Below, piece by piece: positions 1 through 13,223 of a DNA stretch of 64,000 bases. Within the stretch, counting starts at the first letter, position 1. Each line of letters begins with the position of its first letter. The position numbers and the translations under genes were made by a program. The notes below the pieces were generated by a model. The model did not search any database, was not told where the DNA came from, and saw only the letters and a list, made by a program, of their open reading frames with translations. Origin of the DNA: Heterobilharzia americana (taxonomy: Eukaryota; Platyhelminthes; Trematoda; Strigeidida; Schistosomatidae). The stretch is taken from contig OX104130.1 of assembly GCA_944470555.2 (NCBI GenBank), positions 41,759,491-41,823,490 on the forward strand, written 5' to 3'.

Positions 1-1049
1 ACTCGTAAGAAACATAACTGCGCTCCTCTTTTATTGTGGATGACCAGTCCTTCTTCCTGGTTTGTGTGTCATAAGATGGCAAATGTTGAATCGTTTTTGA
101 TTACTTTATGTAGCCTCTGTGTTTAAAAAAATATTGTCCGCAAAAATTAGGATATCATAACGAAGTCTGACTGTGTTTGTTGGAATTCATTCAGTACTGA
201 ATACTGAAGACAACAGTTTACAGTTCATGATTTCATTTACTAAAACTGTAAAATCCTATTTAAAATCAGTGGAAACAGATAACAGTTTACTACTAATCAA
301 CGAGAACAAATGATTACCACAGTGTTCAAGAGTAGAATAAAAAGTTCTAGGACGTGGAAGAAAGTTGTTGCTCTGGCCATATTAAAACTAATGAGTGCAC
401 ATAATGTTTCTGAAAACAAAGATCATGTTTGAGGTTGTGAATTACCAATGATTCAGCTGTGTGGATGACGCAGTTGAAAGCCTTTGTAATTGTAGGGAGA
501 TACTGTAAATTACTTAGAAGAAACTACTAGAAAAGGTCAGATGCTTGGAGATGATGAGGTATTCAAGAATGGAACTACTCATGTTTTTCATCTTTTGTGG
601 ATAATCAAGGTGGGGGTAGTTCGAAATAAGTTTAAAAACTTGAACTCCATGTTGAAGGTGCATCTGGGGAGCAGTTCTTTCAAGTGGTTGACATATATAG
701 AAGTGTCTAAGGCGATGAGCTTAATGTGGTCTCATATGAAGCAGGTATTCTTGGTTAAGGGAATTTTTATAAAGATAGAATTATAATGCAAAAAAACGTT
801 TATTTCTTAAACAAATTGGCATATTCCATCCATTCGGGGCAATCAAAGGCGTCCCTGTGTTAATATTTCGCCACGTGCTTCCTTACCAGTTCGAGGGTAT
901 TTACCAGTCGAATGATGTAAAGACTCGGTCATACATACTATCAGGAACTTTCGGATATTAACAGTTTTATGTCTGATGACCAAGTGGTATTGTAATTACT
1001 CTTTTTCATCAAAAACATCCTACTGTTTTTAACCGTTCAACAAGTTTTG

Positions 1050-1175
1050 TCATTTTGACTATCTGAGGTAGCGTGGTTTGGCAGACTAATATTGACACTG
1101 GGTGATGATGGAAGGTGAAATGAAAATTTGGACTGCTGCCGGATTCTAACGAGAGACCACCACAAGTTTTAGTCA
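1050..1175 (-). repeat. tRNA-related SINE fragment (gtttggcagact family)
   Basis: The stretch from tatctgaggtagcgtggttt through gaaggtgaaatgaaaatttgg to the degenerate B-box-like end recurs at 40605-40730, 45728-45919, 46886-47010 and 48060-48140. On the minus strand it reads as a tRNA-like tail (…gttagaatccggcagc…) followed by a constant body. It is a dispersed repeat of tRNA origin. The family name is unknown to me. Confidence 0.6.
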
Positions 1176-1690
1176 ACTTGTACATTGTTCAAAGGTTGGT
1201 TGTGAGTTGGTGACAAATTTAGAAGAGGGTGTTATTATGCCATTTATTTGAGGTGAGACTCGTACATTATTTAGGTCTGCTGATAAGACAGCGTCGTTTC
1301 TAAGAGTTTACGTATAGAGGTCATTACGTTTAATTGTGAATAGTAAGAAGACTGTCTACCCGCTATTTGAAGCTCCGCCATAGAAAGAAAAGTGTCATGT
1401 TATCTGGTGCATGTCTTTGTATGTTAGACAGTAATTATGTGATATGAATAAAAGGTGATAGATTGACGTAGAATCAACTGCTAAACAGGTGCATCGGGAA
1501 GAGGTACGCGATTTTCTGGGAGTCGAGATTCATTGAAACTATAAAGAATAATAAATTTTCATTCTATTGTAAGGCTTTCGATAAAAATAAACACCTTAGA
1601 ATCTGACTTACATACGTAAACATTTGTAATATTGGAAGATTTTTAGGGAAATTGTGCATGCGTCTCCCTCAAATGGTTGATTTCGATTGT

Positions 1691-1715
1691 TATCTTAGGC
1701 CTCTAGCCTAAGATA
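1691..1715. repeat. Perfect 10-bp inverted repeat with 5-nt loop
   Basis: tatcttaggc at 1691-1700 and gcctaagata at 1706-1715 are exact reverse complements around ctcta. It could form a short hairpin. No other structure around it suggests a function. Confidence 0.8.
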
Positions 1716-3250
1716 GTGATTGACTTATTAATGCCCTGCATAACTCTGACTGACCCTGAGAATCTCGTAGATTGGTGCCGTACTCTGACCTCATCACTTG
1801 AATGTTTTCATCCTATTGAGCATTCAGTTAACATTGATAGTTGATGACTCGGTTACCAGATGGTAATCGATTTACTTTTCACGTCCTTTAACTGATATGA
1901 GTCTACGAAGCCATGTGATACAATAATTTGGTGCACTATTTTTACAGGTGCAGAACTTGGACAACGTGGTGAAATGTAATTTCATATTAGGCCTGTTTAT
2001 TTGATATATCTACTGTATTGTTTTACTTAATCAAGTTTCGAGCACAATTTTTCGGGTTTTACTTATTTTGGCATTTATCAGTAAGGTGTATTGACAACCT
2101 TGAAGAAACTGAAGTTCTCTGAAAAATTTGAATCTGCATCGCTAATTTTTGAGGCTAGAGACTTTAGCACAAAGCCATCCAGGCCTTCTTTAAGGCTGAA
2201 TCATATACACTTGTACCGTTTACGTTAGATGCTGGCTAAGCATATGAAAGTGTTTCCCAACAGCCAAACCCGATAACTGTTCATAATTTCACAAACTGAT
2301 TCGCTTGTTTCACTAGTGGCTGTGCTTAATAGCACTATCACGTGGTTGGTGATTTCACTGATCGAATGATAATTTTCCATGTTCAACAGTCATATAACGG
2401 TAAACTAGGTCCTCTCAATACCCTTCACCCATTGTTTATATTTGGCTTCTAATTTGTTTTGACTTGGCGCTGGAAGAATGAATGGGGTATGACTAAAACA
2501 AAGGGTGCTTCTGCAACTATTCCTAACAAGACGTTTGAATTGGTTTAGTGTTCAGGCAATCACCTATTGCAATCCATAATTGTTATCTGTTTAAGGAAGC
2601 TTGGAGTTTGTTGATTGGATTACTAGCAGCTTCCAAACACCGGGGATAAAATGATCAATGCTCTTCCAAATGAAGTAGTAGCACTATATTTTTAATGTTT
2701 TGTTTCCATGTTCAGAATAAAACATTTTAGAGCAAGATTCAAACTTTGTATATGCTTTATGTGCATATATCTACAGTCAGGTAATTTTATAGTCATTTTA
2801 TCTGGCCTACAATATCCATTTCTCTGACATTGGTTTCTGAAGACGTTAGGATAAATGTCATGCAAAAATCATTGATATCTTTTTTTGAATTGTGTTGTTG
2901 TTTACTTTTCTCAGCATTTCGATCACCCTCTAAACTCAGACTTGACTTCAGTATTAGTATGGTAAAGTTTCTAGACATTCGTCTTAGTCGTAGTTTATTG
3001 GTAAAAGGGGTCTAAAAGTTTTTTCTGGAAAAAGTTTCGTTTCATTGTTATTTGTAGTTTCGTCCCCCTCAATAAATCACTATGATCACTTGAACGATCC
3101 GTCGAAATACAAAAACCTATATCCATTCCCCAATTTTAGGTGATGTTTTACAACGCAAACTGCAAAGCTTTAGGAACATTTAACAAATTTTATTATCAGT
3201 TTGTAAAGTCCCCCGCGATAGATGACCTTTATACTATTATTTCATTTCAG

Positions 3251-3357
3251 CCGGTGGATTTGTTGGCATGTCAGTATACACTTCTGCAGCTTTGGTATTT
3301 TGGTATGGAGTTACATTAATCAGACAAGATGAATACGACCCAGGATCTGTAATTCTG
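3251..3357 (+). CDS. ABCB transporter exon (TM5 region of TMD1)
   Basis: The exon is bounded by ttcatttcag and gtaagt. It starts with two bases of a split codon, so the preceding intron is phase 1, and ends on a complete codon. It encodes 35 residues, including YTSAALVFWYGVTLI followed by an acidic loop (RQDEYDPGS). This matches the FWYG...L segment of TM5 in P-glycoproteins and the TM5-TM6 extracellular turn. It is the most 5' exon of this gene that I can recognise. The exon coding the cytoplasmic helix before TM5 must lie upstream of the window. Confidence 0.9.
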
Positions 3358-3932
3358 GTAAGTTTAAGCCATACGGGTTAAATCAGAGAAGCTGCCTTTT
3401 ACTACTATTGCTGTTAATATATTTTAGTCAGTTAGTGTGTACTCGACTGTTACTACTGTTCGCGTTGTCAATATTGGTAAATTGGAGAGTAGTGATGATG
3501 AATATACTAATCCTAACTATATTTTGTCGGTTGAGGGGGTTCTATAGTTCCATTCCTGTTTTATTTGTTACTGTTGTTATCAGTGTTGTCTTGGTTGTGG
3601 GGGTGTATACTATATTACTTGAGATACTGTTTACATAGAATTAATTACTGCGTAAAAATGGCCTTCCTTTAGTGCCCTTCTCTGAAGCAAAATTTATAAT
3701 AATTTCATTTCAAACACGTTGTGACTTACACAAACACAAATTAAATATAATGTCAACTTTTAACTCAGTGGCCAATGTTTGCGATAATATTCGGCCAAAG
3801 TTTTTATCATTGTTCATATAAATAAACTTCATAATTTCTATGTTGTTACTTGCTTCGTTGATTGGACCGAATTGGTTGGTTTCTATTGGCTGCACGGATG
3901 CCTTGACGTAGCCTATGTTTCATTTATATATT

Positions 3933-4054
3933 AATGATGGATAGTGGTTAGTAGTGGAATCCAGGACACGCGTTTCGTCTTACAACCAGGTGACGAGTCC
4001 CAAACAGGACGGAACGCGCATCCTGGAATCCATTGCTGACCACTGTTCATTATT
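3933..4054. repeat. Fold-back (palindromic) Sm-alpha-like SINE fragment with degenerate hammerhead ribozyme
   Basis: The left arm (aatgatggatagtggttag… gtggaatccaggac) is an imperfect reverse complement of the right arm (…atcctggaatccattgctga ccactgttcattatt). Between them, on the + strand, lies a hammerhead-like core: stem I CCAG at 3986-3989 with CTGG at 4023-4026, then TGACGAG, stem II GTCC/GGAC, then GGAAC and the cleavage-site region at 4020-4022. Two core positions are changed (CTGA to GTGA, GAAA to GGAA), so self-cleavage is not expected. The left arm is the minus-strand 3' half of the same motif (gacgaaacgcgt when read on the minus strand). Confidence 0.75.
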
Positions 4055-5429
4055 AAAATTCAAAATTTATTGAGGTTATTTATCATTGGAATTATGCAAT
4101 TGATTTTGAAGCTATCACCGAAGCAAGGTGGCAGTAGACACTTACTGAGGATACTAACTTTTGAGCCACTATGCAAGTTTGGATAACTCAGATGTGGTAC
4201 AAATCACTCTCTTATGCAACTTTCTGTTATTGCAGAACACAGCTGATCATAAATTCCATAACGTTCCAATGTAGAAAACATGTGTTTAATCTGGTTTATT
4301 TTTTACGCAAATCTGGTACAATATCAGCATTAGAAAATATACCACAAAAGTGTTACCCGGAGAGCTCGTACAAATCTGTGAACTAAGCTGTGGCAACATC
4401 TGATGTAGAGGGGCTTACATGACACTACTACTCCATATATTACTCAGCAACTGCCATAACCTTTGAACCCTAAACAAGCAGATGACAGTCAAGGGCTTAG
4501 CCAGTGAGATGTAGCTGTAGGTTAATTACTGGGACTACTAAAAAAGGTTCTAAAGTGTGTAGTCAAATTTCCTACATATAATGGCTGAGAGATGAACCTG
4601 TAAATAAGCACTCTATGAAACCACTATGAAAATAAATGACACTGGAACTCTAGAGTTATGAGAAAGCCCACATAAATTTAATTTCTGGTTTTCTGTGCAG
4701 GCTGTTGTACGTAGGTCATCAAATATTACAGTTACTTATGTTTCTTAATCGCTAACTTCTCCATCTTGTCGCATCATTCAAAACTCCATTTTCTTGTTCT
4801 TGAGTCAATTTCTAGTGTTTCTCCAACCGCTTGGAACTTCTCATCAAGTTTGTTTACTGCGCTAACATGACCACTATGTATAGTACTACTTTTAGTATTG
4901 AATTGTTTGTTGGACGATGAATCATTCTCTTATTCCAGTTTCGGATTTCAACGTCCCATAGTTATGAGTAGAAAATTCCAAATCAACAAGACCATGTAAA
5001 AGGCATATTTTTACCAGTAAGTAGTGGGATGGTTTATGATATCTGATCCTTCGATTTTGTAAATAATTTACCTCATGAAAATTGAGTTCTCATTCCTCTT
5101 GTCTGTTTCCGCTTCTCATCCTCCACCTAATTTTATCACTTTAGACGTTGCTATTTTCTTATTGGTTTTTCTTGTCTTCAACATACTATCTGGTTTGTCA
5201 ATCTCAAGAGTATAATAATTAGATGTAAACTGGTGGGCTGCACATATATTCATATTCTTTGATTAAAGTAATTTCATGCAACCAGATTGTTGTCTTCTGT
5301 TTGCAGTTAATTCTATGGATTAACGAAAACAACTTGTTATACCTTCATTAATGAAACCAGATGTTAAGAATTTCGTAATACTGTAAGTCGCAACAGAAAA
5401 TGCATCTGGTCGTTGAACTAATCATATTT

Positions 5430-5450
5430 TAATAATAATAATAATAATGA
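5430..5450. repeat. (AAT)n microsatellite
   Basis: A short run of AAT triplets followed by an imperfect gataatag end. It is an ordinary intronic microsatellite. Confidence 0.8.
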
Positions 5451-6914
5451 TAATAGTGATCACTTCATTCCAAACAATTTTTGGTACCTTTTGAAGTTCT
5501 CAGCATGATATATTGCAATAACAATAAAATATATGTATATACATACTTCTCTACAACATTTCGAAGTATTATTATAAAAACTTAAGTAGTGTTAAGAATA
5601 TTATTAACGAGAAAATTGTGCATTGTTAATTAAATTATTGAGATGACACTGTTAACTGTTTCAAAGTAGATAAATGAGTTCTGTTCTAACATGTTTTTCC
5701 TCATATAATATGCGTTCCAGGTAATGAACAGTCGAATTCTTGTACTTAGCTGTATGAGCGTACAGTTTGATGTAATTTCTTCTTGTCCTTCCTGAGGAGA
5801 TACAAGGAGAGAGCTGTGAATGAAGTGGATGCTTGGTGTCAGTTAAAATTACTGTAGATAGTCGCTCGCTAAAATTTAAATATCTGTTAACTATAGTGTT
5901 ATTCAGTTGAGCCAGAGACACAGCACTCATCCTACCGACGGCTTTCAAAGCCCTACGTAATATAAATAGTCCCTTTTTAGTAGACCAGGAGAAATCAACG
6001 GGGGATAATAGAGAAAAATCTGTGAAACGCAGGAATTGATAAATTGCAAAAGTAGAAGTTGAGTTATACCCAAGAACCTCAGTTTGTCTACCTAAACGCT
6101 AAACGAAAGATTCGTTTACAAGTTAACAAGAAATGTGACGACCAAAAAGGGCCAGAAGCATAACGCAATCCAAAATAGTTAACGCTCGATTTACTGTCTG
6201 CAAAAATACCGCCAATGCAATAGGTGTCGTGGGGCTTAAGCAGCTCACACAAGTCTTGTTTTATATCAGTAGTTCATTTTCTCATCTGAAGCTTCTACTT
6301 GAATACTCTTGTAAAATTATTCATAGTGAGTCAGACACATTCACTCTTTTTCCCTCTGTAAATCTGGAATATTCCTGTTGTCGATACCAATTTGTTCCAT
6401 CTCCATCCATGCATTCTTATTTTCATTCTATTATATTTTCTTATTGACTGATTTCCTCTGTGTGGGCATAGTGACTTCAAGCTTTTATGTTGGTTTATTT
6501 AATTTTTATTAGAGTTTGTTTTATGTTTGATAGAATGTTTGAGCATCGAGTTAACGGTTTGTATTAATGTTTCATTCTGAAGTTCTTGGCTTTGTGTTTT
6601 TATGCTGTTGATACTTATGACAAAGTAAAACTCCTCAGTTTTGTATTATATTCAACTTTATGTTATGTGTCTACTACAAAAGTTTTTCAAATGTAGTTTT
6701 CACCAGTACACTTGTATAAAGAGTTCTGTTTGTGAAATATTTTGGCTTATTTATTTGTAGTTCTCTGTTATGCTTTTCTCCTGAAAAATGTTTTATTACC
6801 TTGTTTTACACCGTCTCTTGCATGCTTACTTGTACAAATATTTATATCTTTATTATTTGCATATTTTAACACAATGTTTTAATATTACCTCTGAGCAGTA
6901 TATCAAATTGTTAT

Positions 6915-7265
6915 TCATCATGGGACGACATCAGTTAAGGAAACATTGGAAGCCTAGGAGCACTGGACAGCTGTTCCGTCCTAGTATAGGACTTCTCAGC
7001 AGTGCGTACGCATGACCCTACCAGGGGTCGAACCCAGGGCCTTTAAGTTCCTTGGCTAGCATACAACCCCCGAGCCACTTGGTTGGAATCTCATGGTGCA
7101 TGGATCCTACTTCTGTCAGTCCATGGTATAGCGCGACCTCCATCGAATGCTGTCGTCGAGAAACTGTCCTCATGTTCCACTTGGTTGGCCCCATCACCAG
7201 CCACAATTTCTCATTGGAACTTCGGGAATCACTTCTCGAAGTTAGTCGTCAATGAGCACAAGATC
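6915..7265 (-). mobile_element. tRNA-derived SINE, minus orientation (family also at 53035-53400)
   Basis: On the minus strand this reads ttcgagaagtgattcccgaa…, then a tRNA-like segment with A-box-like gtggctcgggggttgtatgc and B-box gggttcgacccctgg. A tail follows containing agtcctatactaggacggaa, tccagtgctcctaggcttcc and aatgtttccttaactgatgt. The same order of blocks is found on the + strand at 53035-53400. This is a pol III-type retroposon. The family name is not recognised. Confidence 0.75.
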
Positions 7266-7271
7266 AACTCA

Positions 7272-7685
7272 GTTTGGAGGTTTATGGGGATTTATTGATT
7301 TCAAGTTGGAATTCGTCGTGGACTGACATCAGTTGAAGAAACATTAGAAACCTGAGAGCACTGGACATCTCTTTCATCCTAGTATAGGACTCCTCGGTAA
7401 TGCGCACTCGTTACCCCGCCAGTAATCGAACCCAAGACCTTCAGGTTCCGTAGCCAACACGTTGCTATTAAGCTACTGGGTTGGAACCTAGTGGTTCATA
7501 ATTCCTACTTCTGTGAGTTTACGATATAGCACGACCTCCATCCAATACCGTCGTTGAGTAACTGCTCTCATCTCGATGAAGCAGCCGTCCAGTGCTCATA
7601 GGTTTCCAATGTTTCTCCAACTGATGCCAGTGCATGATAAGTACCAACCTGAAATCAATAAATCCCCACAAACCTCAAAATTGAA
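7272..7685. mobile_element. Fold-back arrangement of the same SINE: minus copy plus inverted tail
   Basis: 7272-7575 is a second minus-oriented copy (B-box on minus: gattactggcggggtaacga region). At 7583-7685 the tail occurs again in + orientation (tccagtgctcataggtttcc, aatgtttctccaactgatg, aatcaataaatccccacaaa). The two tails form inverted arms of about 100 bp flanking the tRNA-like head. Confidence 0.7.
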
Positions 7686-10600
7686 GTATATCAAGTAACG
7701 TGATAACCGTGTGCAAGTTTTGTCACTACTTTGTGAATCACATCTTTTTGTATAATAGTTAAGTGTACTACATGGTACGGAAAACCTTGCTTTAAGCAAA
7801 TGAACAAGTAATAAATATCCATCAACAACCAGTTACTTTACTTCCTCGTGAAGCTCTGATGCACTGATGATAACGTCTAGCGTGAAACGGAGACGTTTGC
7901 TAAAAAAAACGTCAGCTCAGAGAATAACACTGAAAATACCGTTGTGCATATTGATTACTTCATTTAACAGTATGCTTTTATGCTTGTCAACTTTGTTGAG
8001 CTGGAATGGAGATCCTTATACAACTTAAACAGATAAGTATGCTTTAAATCAGTAGTGAAATCCACATTCATACATTATATTGTTAGGTGCACATAATCGA
8101 TAAATCTGGTTACTTAAGTCGAAATAGATGGAACGAATAAATTAGTTTTGAAGGCAACCTATGGTCACCACATCCCGCACGTATACTACACATTGCCATC
8201 CTATGTTTATATCACGCTTCATGCTTCTACATACAAGTTCCTTCGGATGCATATTCACATGGGACAGCTTCATTGACACTTCATAAAATGCTTAAATGAG
8301 TTCAGAAATCTAGATATATTTAGTTCACATCAAATCAGAACCTGAGCTTGGTCAAATATATATTAATTGGCAGTACTGCGCTGTAAACGATTGTTATTTC
8401 ATTGTTCAATATAAACATAATCATTCGATCGCATGCAATCGGTTTCCTTCAGAAATTCTTAGCAAAACTAGAACAACTAACATTCCCGATAACAATCTGG
8501 CTATATAAACATAACTTCGATTTTAGTAATCACAAACTATTTCGTTTGAACTTCTCGAATCTGTATCATTTCTTTCATTATTTCTCATCAATAAACTATC
8601 ATCTTGATAAGTGAATTATGTGGATTATATTTCTTTCTAAGTATATCTTATGATTTTATAGCCTGTACACAGTTGGAAAGAAGGCAACGAAATACAAGGA
8701 ATTCGTAGTGTACTGCTAAACTTGTTGTTCTAGCTTTGTTAAAATCATTCGGTTCTTTGCGTATCTCAGTTAGATCATATCTCATTTTAAAAGACAGTGT
8801 AGCTTCAGGCTTGAATATTGACCGTCATAATCCGCGAGATCATACTTTGCCACCACCTTATCCCCAGTTCTACTCTTATATTAATTGGGTTTTACTTGAA
8901 TCTCATAAAGCGTAAAAAATTGGCGTATTTCTCTAATTAACCTTTTTACAAGATACTAATAGAATTGTACAAATCTCATGTAAAGAAAGTGTATAATTCT
9001 TGTCGTATTCAATGACATGCTGTAATCGTTGCAGTAAGGATGACAGCATAACATTTCGACGCATATGTAGTAAACCAGCTGTCGATTTACAGATCAGCGA
9101 AAATAACAAGCAAGAATCGACACAACAGTTTATTTGACCTATGTAATATATAGGCGTAAAACTTACTTTTGTGATTTGTAAGGAGGCTAAAAATTGCTGA
9201 TCGAACCATGTTCTGTATGTGAGCTATGCTAAATAGATCAGTTTTATTACTGAAATATAAAATTCTATATTTTTTTGATCATACAGAAATTTATTGACAC
9301 ATATTCGGCAGTTATTAACACTTTCATATCGATGCATAGAAGTAGAATGTACTTATTGTTATTCCATTTATAATTAAAACACATCTTTCTTTAAATTCTG
9401 AAGTTGTCAGTCGAATGTTTCCATATCGTTCTATCCTGACAAATTTTGTTTCGCAACATACATTAAAAGGTACTTTAATCAGTGTTTTTATAACTAATAG
9501 TAACAGCAACTATCTGTTACCAATTTGGCAACTGTGAATTTTTATTTAATTATGTTGCATTACTCTTTTGCGAATCTATAACTGTTGCAGTGCTTAACAC
9601 AAGTTTGAAATCTACCGTCTACTTGATTCCATGGTTGTAATCAATATGAATATATGAATACTCAGTGCTATCAATATCTTAATGTTTCTTTGCACCTCCT
9701 GTGAGAATGTGGTTAGTATTTTCCTAATAATGTTCATTAATTAGTTACTATTAATTGCTTCCCTTCACTTTTGAATGTGCATGAAATCGTGGTAGTGACA
9801 TTTTTGTGAATTTGACTAAACTACTAGTCATCATTAATTTAAAGAAATTCATTCTAGTAATCTACCTACTTTGGTTTAACTTACAGTTCACAGTATTACT
9901 CGCCAAGTTTCTAGGATACCTTTTTGATCATTTCATAAAGAAATCAAGTACATTTTGAAGTTAGTATCTTTGATGAAATTAATTTTTAGATCTCTACAAA
10001 GGTTAATAAACAGCATGCACATCATAAAAACTACACTGTAATTGTAGAGCTGTAGATCATAAGACTAAACAGTCAATGAGTGGTTCACCAGCTCAAAAAC
10101 CAGGTAATATATAGAGTCCCCCAATATTGATCCACAGGAATCTACGCAAATCATCTGTGCATGAACAAACCACTAGCTATTCCTAATTTTAGACTTGACT
10201 ATTATCTAAAAAGATAATGTGTTCAGTATTCAACCCTAAGTAAGACAGCGGTAGTAATATCTACATAATTTTCCAGTTCTTTGTTTCCATTATTTTCGCC
10301 TGATGTTTTGTACGTATGACTTGACTGCGTCATTTCTGGGTGATTGTTTGAGATGTATAACAGTTTTCTAGGGGACACTTCTTTTATCCGATTAGTTTAA
10401 ATTAATTTCTGTACATCCCGATAACGGTCATAGGGATTTCAAAACCGCATTAATGAAGAGAAATTTCCCCTTTTCTTATATCTTCGTTATACGACAAACA
10501 CATTTCTTGGAAGGATGAACTTTATTGAGAAAATCTTTCGTAGTAAATATCTCATATTCAAATGATGGAAACATGGGAGATGTCTCATTTAAAAGTACTA

Positions 10601-13109
10601 ATTTAGTTTTGAATGTGATTATCAAGTGGTAATGATTTTGCTAATAACGATTATGACAACTAATGAATAGTTTTTGAACTTTATGAGTTTTTCCTGTAAC
10701 TATTGATTCAGTTATTTCGTTCTTCGTAACCTATTTTGCTGGCTGCAGTTATCTTTGGATTATTAAAAGCTTGACATTTGCAGATTTGCCCGTACCATCT
10801 TCCAATGAAAAATGAACATTCTTTGAATTCAGTGTTCAATATATCTAGTTTCTCATTAACAGCTTTTGATCATTGGAAGAAATATTAAAAAAAACTAATT
10901 AATACTAATCATTGCTGTCACTTGCTACAGAAGGTAGAAGCTATTGCTATACACCTTTCCAAACTAAGTCATTGTATTCGGGGGGAATTCATACAATCTC
11001 TGTCATTACAGCGGCCATCGGGGTAAATTAACGTCTAACCCGGGTTAATTTCATTTTTTTGCTTGTCAACAAAAAACCCTGTTTCCTCTTCAATTCATAT
11101 TATATATCTTTTTAATTTCCTGTTTCCCTTTTAGTACGTGATTCAGTTAACATATATCCACTTAACTCAAGTTATAAGGTCAGTGAATCAAGAACTTGTT
11201 TCACTTTATTCTGTGCTACTACCCATCCCATGTAGCTAGCGTATTCATCAATTTCTATCCTCTTTCTCTAATTATTAGCTTCTTGAGTAACTTTCAATTT
11301 ATCATCATTTTAGTTAGTTAACCTACCACCACTAAGCGGTATTTTGTTATCAAATGTAAAGTGCCTATGTATTTGTGTTGAACCGAAGAGAAATATTTTT
11401 TTGCTCGGTCTTTTAAAAGTTTAACTAGGAATTTTCAACGCGCTAAAAACAATATTATGACTATAGATTGAATAATCGCACTAAGTTGTGTGTATTTCCA
11501 TATCTGTGTTTACACAGACTATATTTCATGATTAGTTGTTGTATATTGTATACTAAATTGTTAACTGCATAGTAGTTTTGATTTCATGAATTCAATCAGG
11601 GGTATGATTTTATTTTTCTGTCATACATCCGACATGCACATAATTTGATCATACTAGTGCTTTTATGTGTGACAACGAAACACATTTAAACATGGAGTTT
11701 TTACAATAAACTTGTTTTACAAGTGTGTTCATACGTGTGTAGCACCAATAAACAATTCAGTTTACTAGATTAGCTTGCTACTTTTACAAATCTATGTATT
11801 TCAGATTTTGATAGTTTATTGATAAGCCACATTTCTTATATTTTGACATTGAAGGCCTATGATAATGGCAAATAAGTGATACACTTCAATAATCATATGC
11901 AGATTTCTTTACCAGACTAAGTTAATGATATTACTTGGTTACCAGAGAATCTGTGGATGGAGTACATTTGGAATCCGTTACCCATTGATTGAAAGTCGAC
12001 GGACTAATCCGATAAACCATTGTTCACAGAAAGCATGATAAATCATCAGTAAATGTGTGGTATTTTGTAAGATTTGTGATTTTCCGTTATCGTAGTTTGG
12101 GATGTGTCGACGTAAGGTTTGTTTAAAAGCTGACATATCAAGACATGAAAACGCTTTAAATAAAACATGAAGAATAAAAATTATTGATAATTATATACGG
12201 TAGTGTAGTATGGATACAAATGAAAAGTTATAAAATCGTTCATTGGGAAATCACACTGAATCTTAGTATAATATGAAAACTCATATTGAGCACATTTCAT
12301 GGAGGTAGTCTCTCCAGTCAATATTCAAATGAGCTGGCCTTCCATTCTTGTGGCTTCTACATTCGTCTTCTGTATCCCTCCCCGATGTTTTTCGTTTTCT
12401 CCTTCAGAGCCTCTTCCGATCGATTGATAACTCTACTTTCTTATCTATGTTCGTATAACTAGCACTTATGACGGTAGCGTAGTTCTAGGTGCTGTAGTAA
12501 AAAAAATGCATATCTCATGTTTTTCTGAGATGGCTTAAGATGGCGTTAATTATGAAATGCCATTTATTGAGACAGTAATAGGAAATACCGGGGATGAACT
12601 GTACGTCTGTGTTGTTATACTTTAATAATTATCAGCAGCATCGACACTCAAATACTTCCTCAATAGGAACAAGAGTTTTCAAACCTGAAACTTTTATTTA
12701 CTTTAAGTTTAATCAGTTAGAATCTAGTGATCAGTAGTTCATTAATTTTTACCGAATTCGTCATATGTGATTTGACGTTTTTACGTTATCATGACCATCT
12801 GTTTTCATTCCACTTTGATTAATATTATGGATAAAGGATTCACACATAAAATTTCAAAATTCTGTCTAACGTGATTCTTCAAGCAATAATTTATTGTTAT
12901 TCATCTAACAGTTATCTAAAATACTGTTATTGCTTATAGCTTTTTATGCTTAAGTTCATAAAGTATTATAGATCAAATTATTACTCTCTAAATGTTTTCC
13001 TAGCATACGACTGATTCTCTGTTTTGTTTTTCTTTTGAATGAAATAGACTGTAATGTTTTTAAAAAATAACTAACTACACTACCATATTTCATATTTATT
13101 CGATTTTAG

Positions 13110-13223
13110 GTTTTTTTGAATGTTATTATTGGTAGCTTATTTTTGGGCAGTGCCTTACCCAACTTTCGTTATTTTCATCTGGCCAAAGCATCAGCTCAAG
13201 ATATATTTCATATTATTGAACGG
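13110..13223 (+). CDS. ABCB transporter exon (TM6 and start of TMD1-NBD1 connector)
   Basis: The acceptor is cgattttag and the donor gtaagt. The exon is 38 codons, phase 0 at both ends. It begins with a hydrophobic helix (VFLNVIIGSLFLGSALP) equivalent to TM6, then HLAKASAQDIFHIIER, which corresponds to the family's A-x-A-x-x-x-I-F-x-I-I-D/E segment leading into NBD1. It lies only about 670 bases upstream of the start of the CAT/CAGT satellite. Confidence 0.92.

Larger units (their letters stand above)
1..3250. other. Upstream intron sequence, no exon recognised
   Basis: This stretch is AT-rich DNA before the first recognised exon. Because that exon starts inside a codon, this is probably intron. 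It contains a tRNA-related repeat fragment near 1050-1175 and a perfect 10-bp hairpin at 1691-1715. A short open frame at 541-786 has no recognisable family and no splice context. Confidence 0.6.
3358..13109 (+). other. Intron (9.75 kb) between TM5 and TM6 exons
   Basis: The borders are gtaagt and cgattttag. It holds the fold-back hammerhead (3933-4054), an (AAT)n tract near 5430-5450 and the SINE cluster 6915-7685. I see no coding or structured element in about 7700-13100 apart from a 12-bp palindrome (taacccgggtta, 11036-11047). Confidence 0.85.

Noticed and set aside
541..786. 81-codon open frame as an upstream ABCB exon
   Set aside because: It does not fit TM1-TM4 or the coupling helices, and no splice borders fit its frame.
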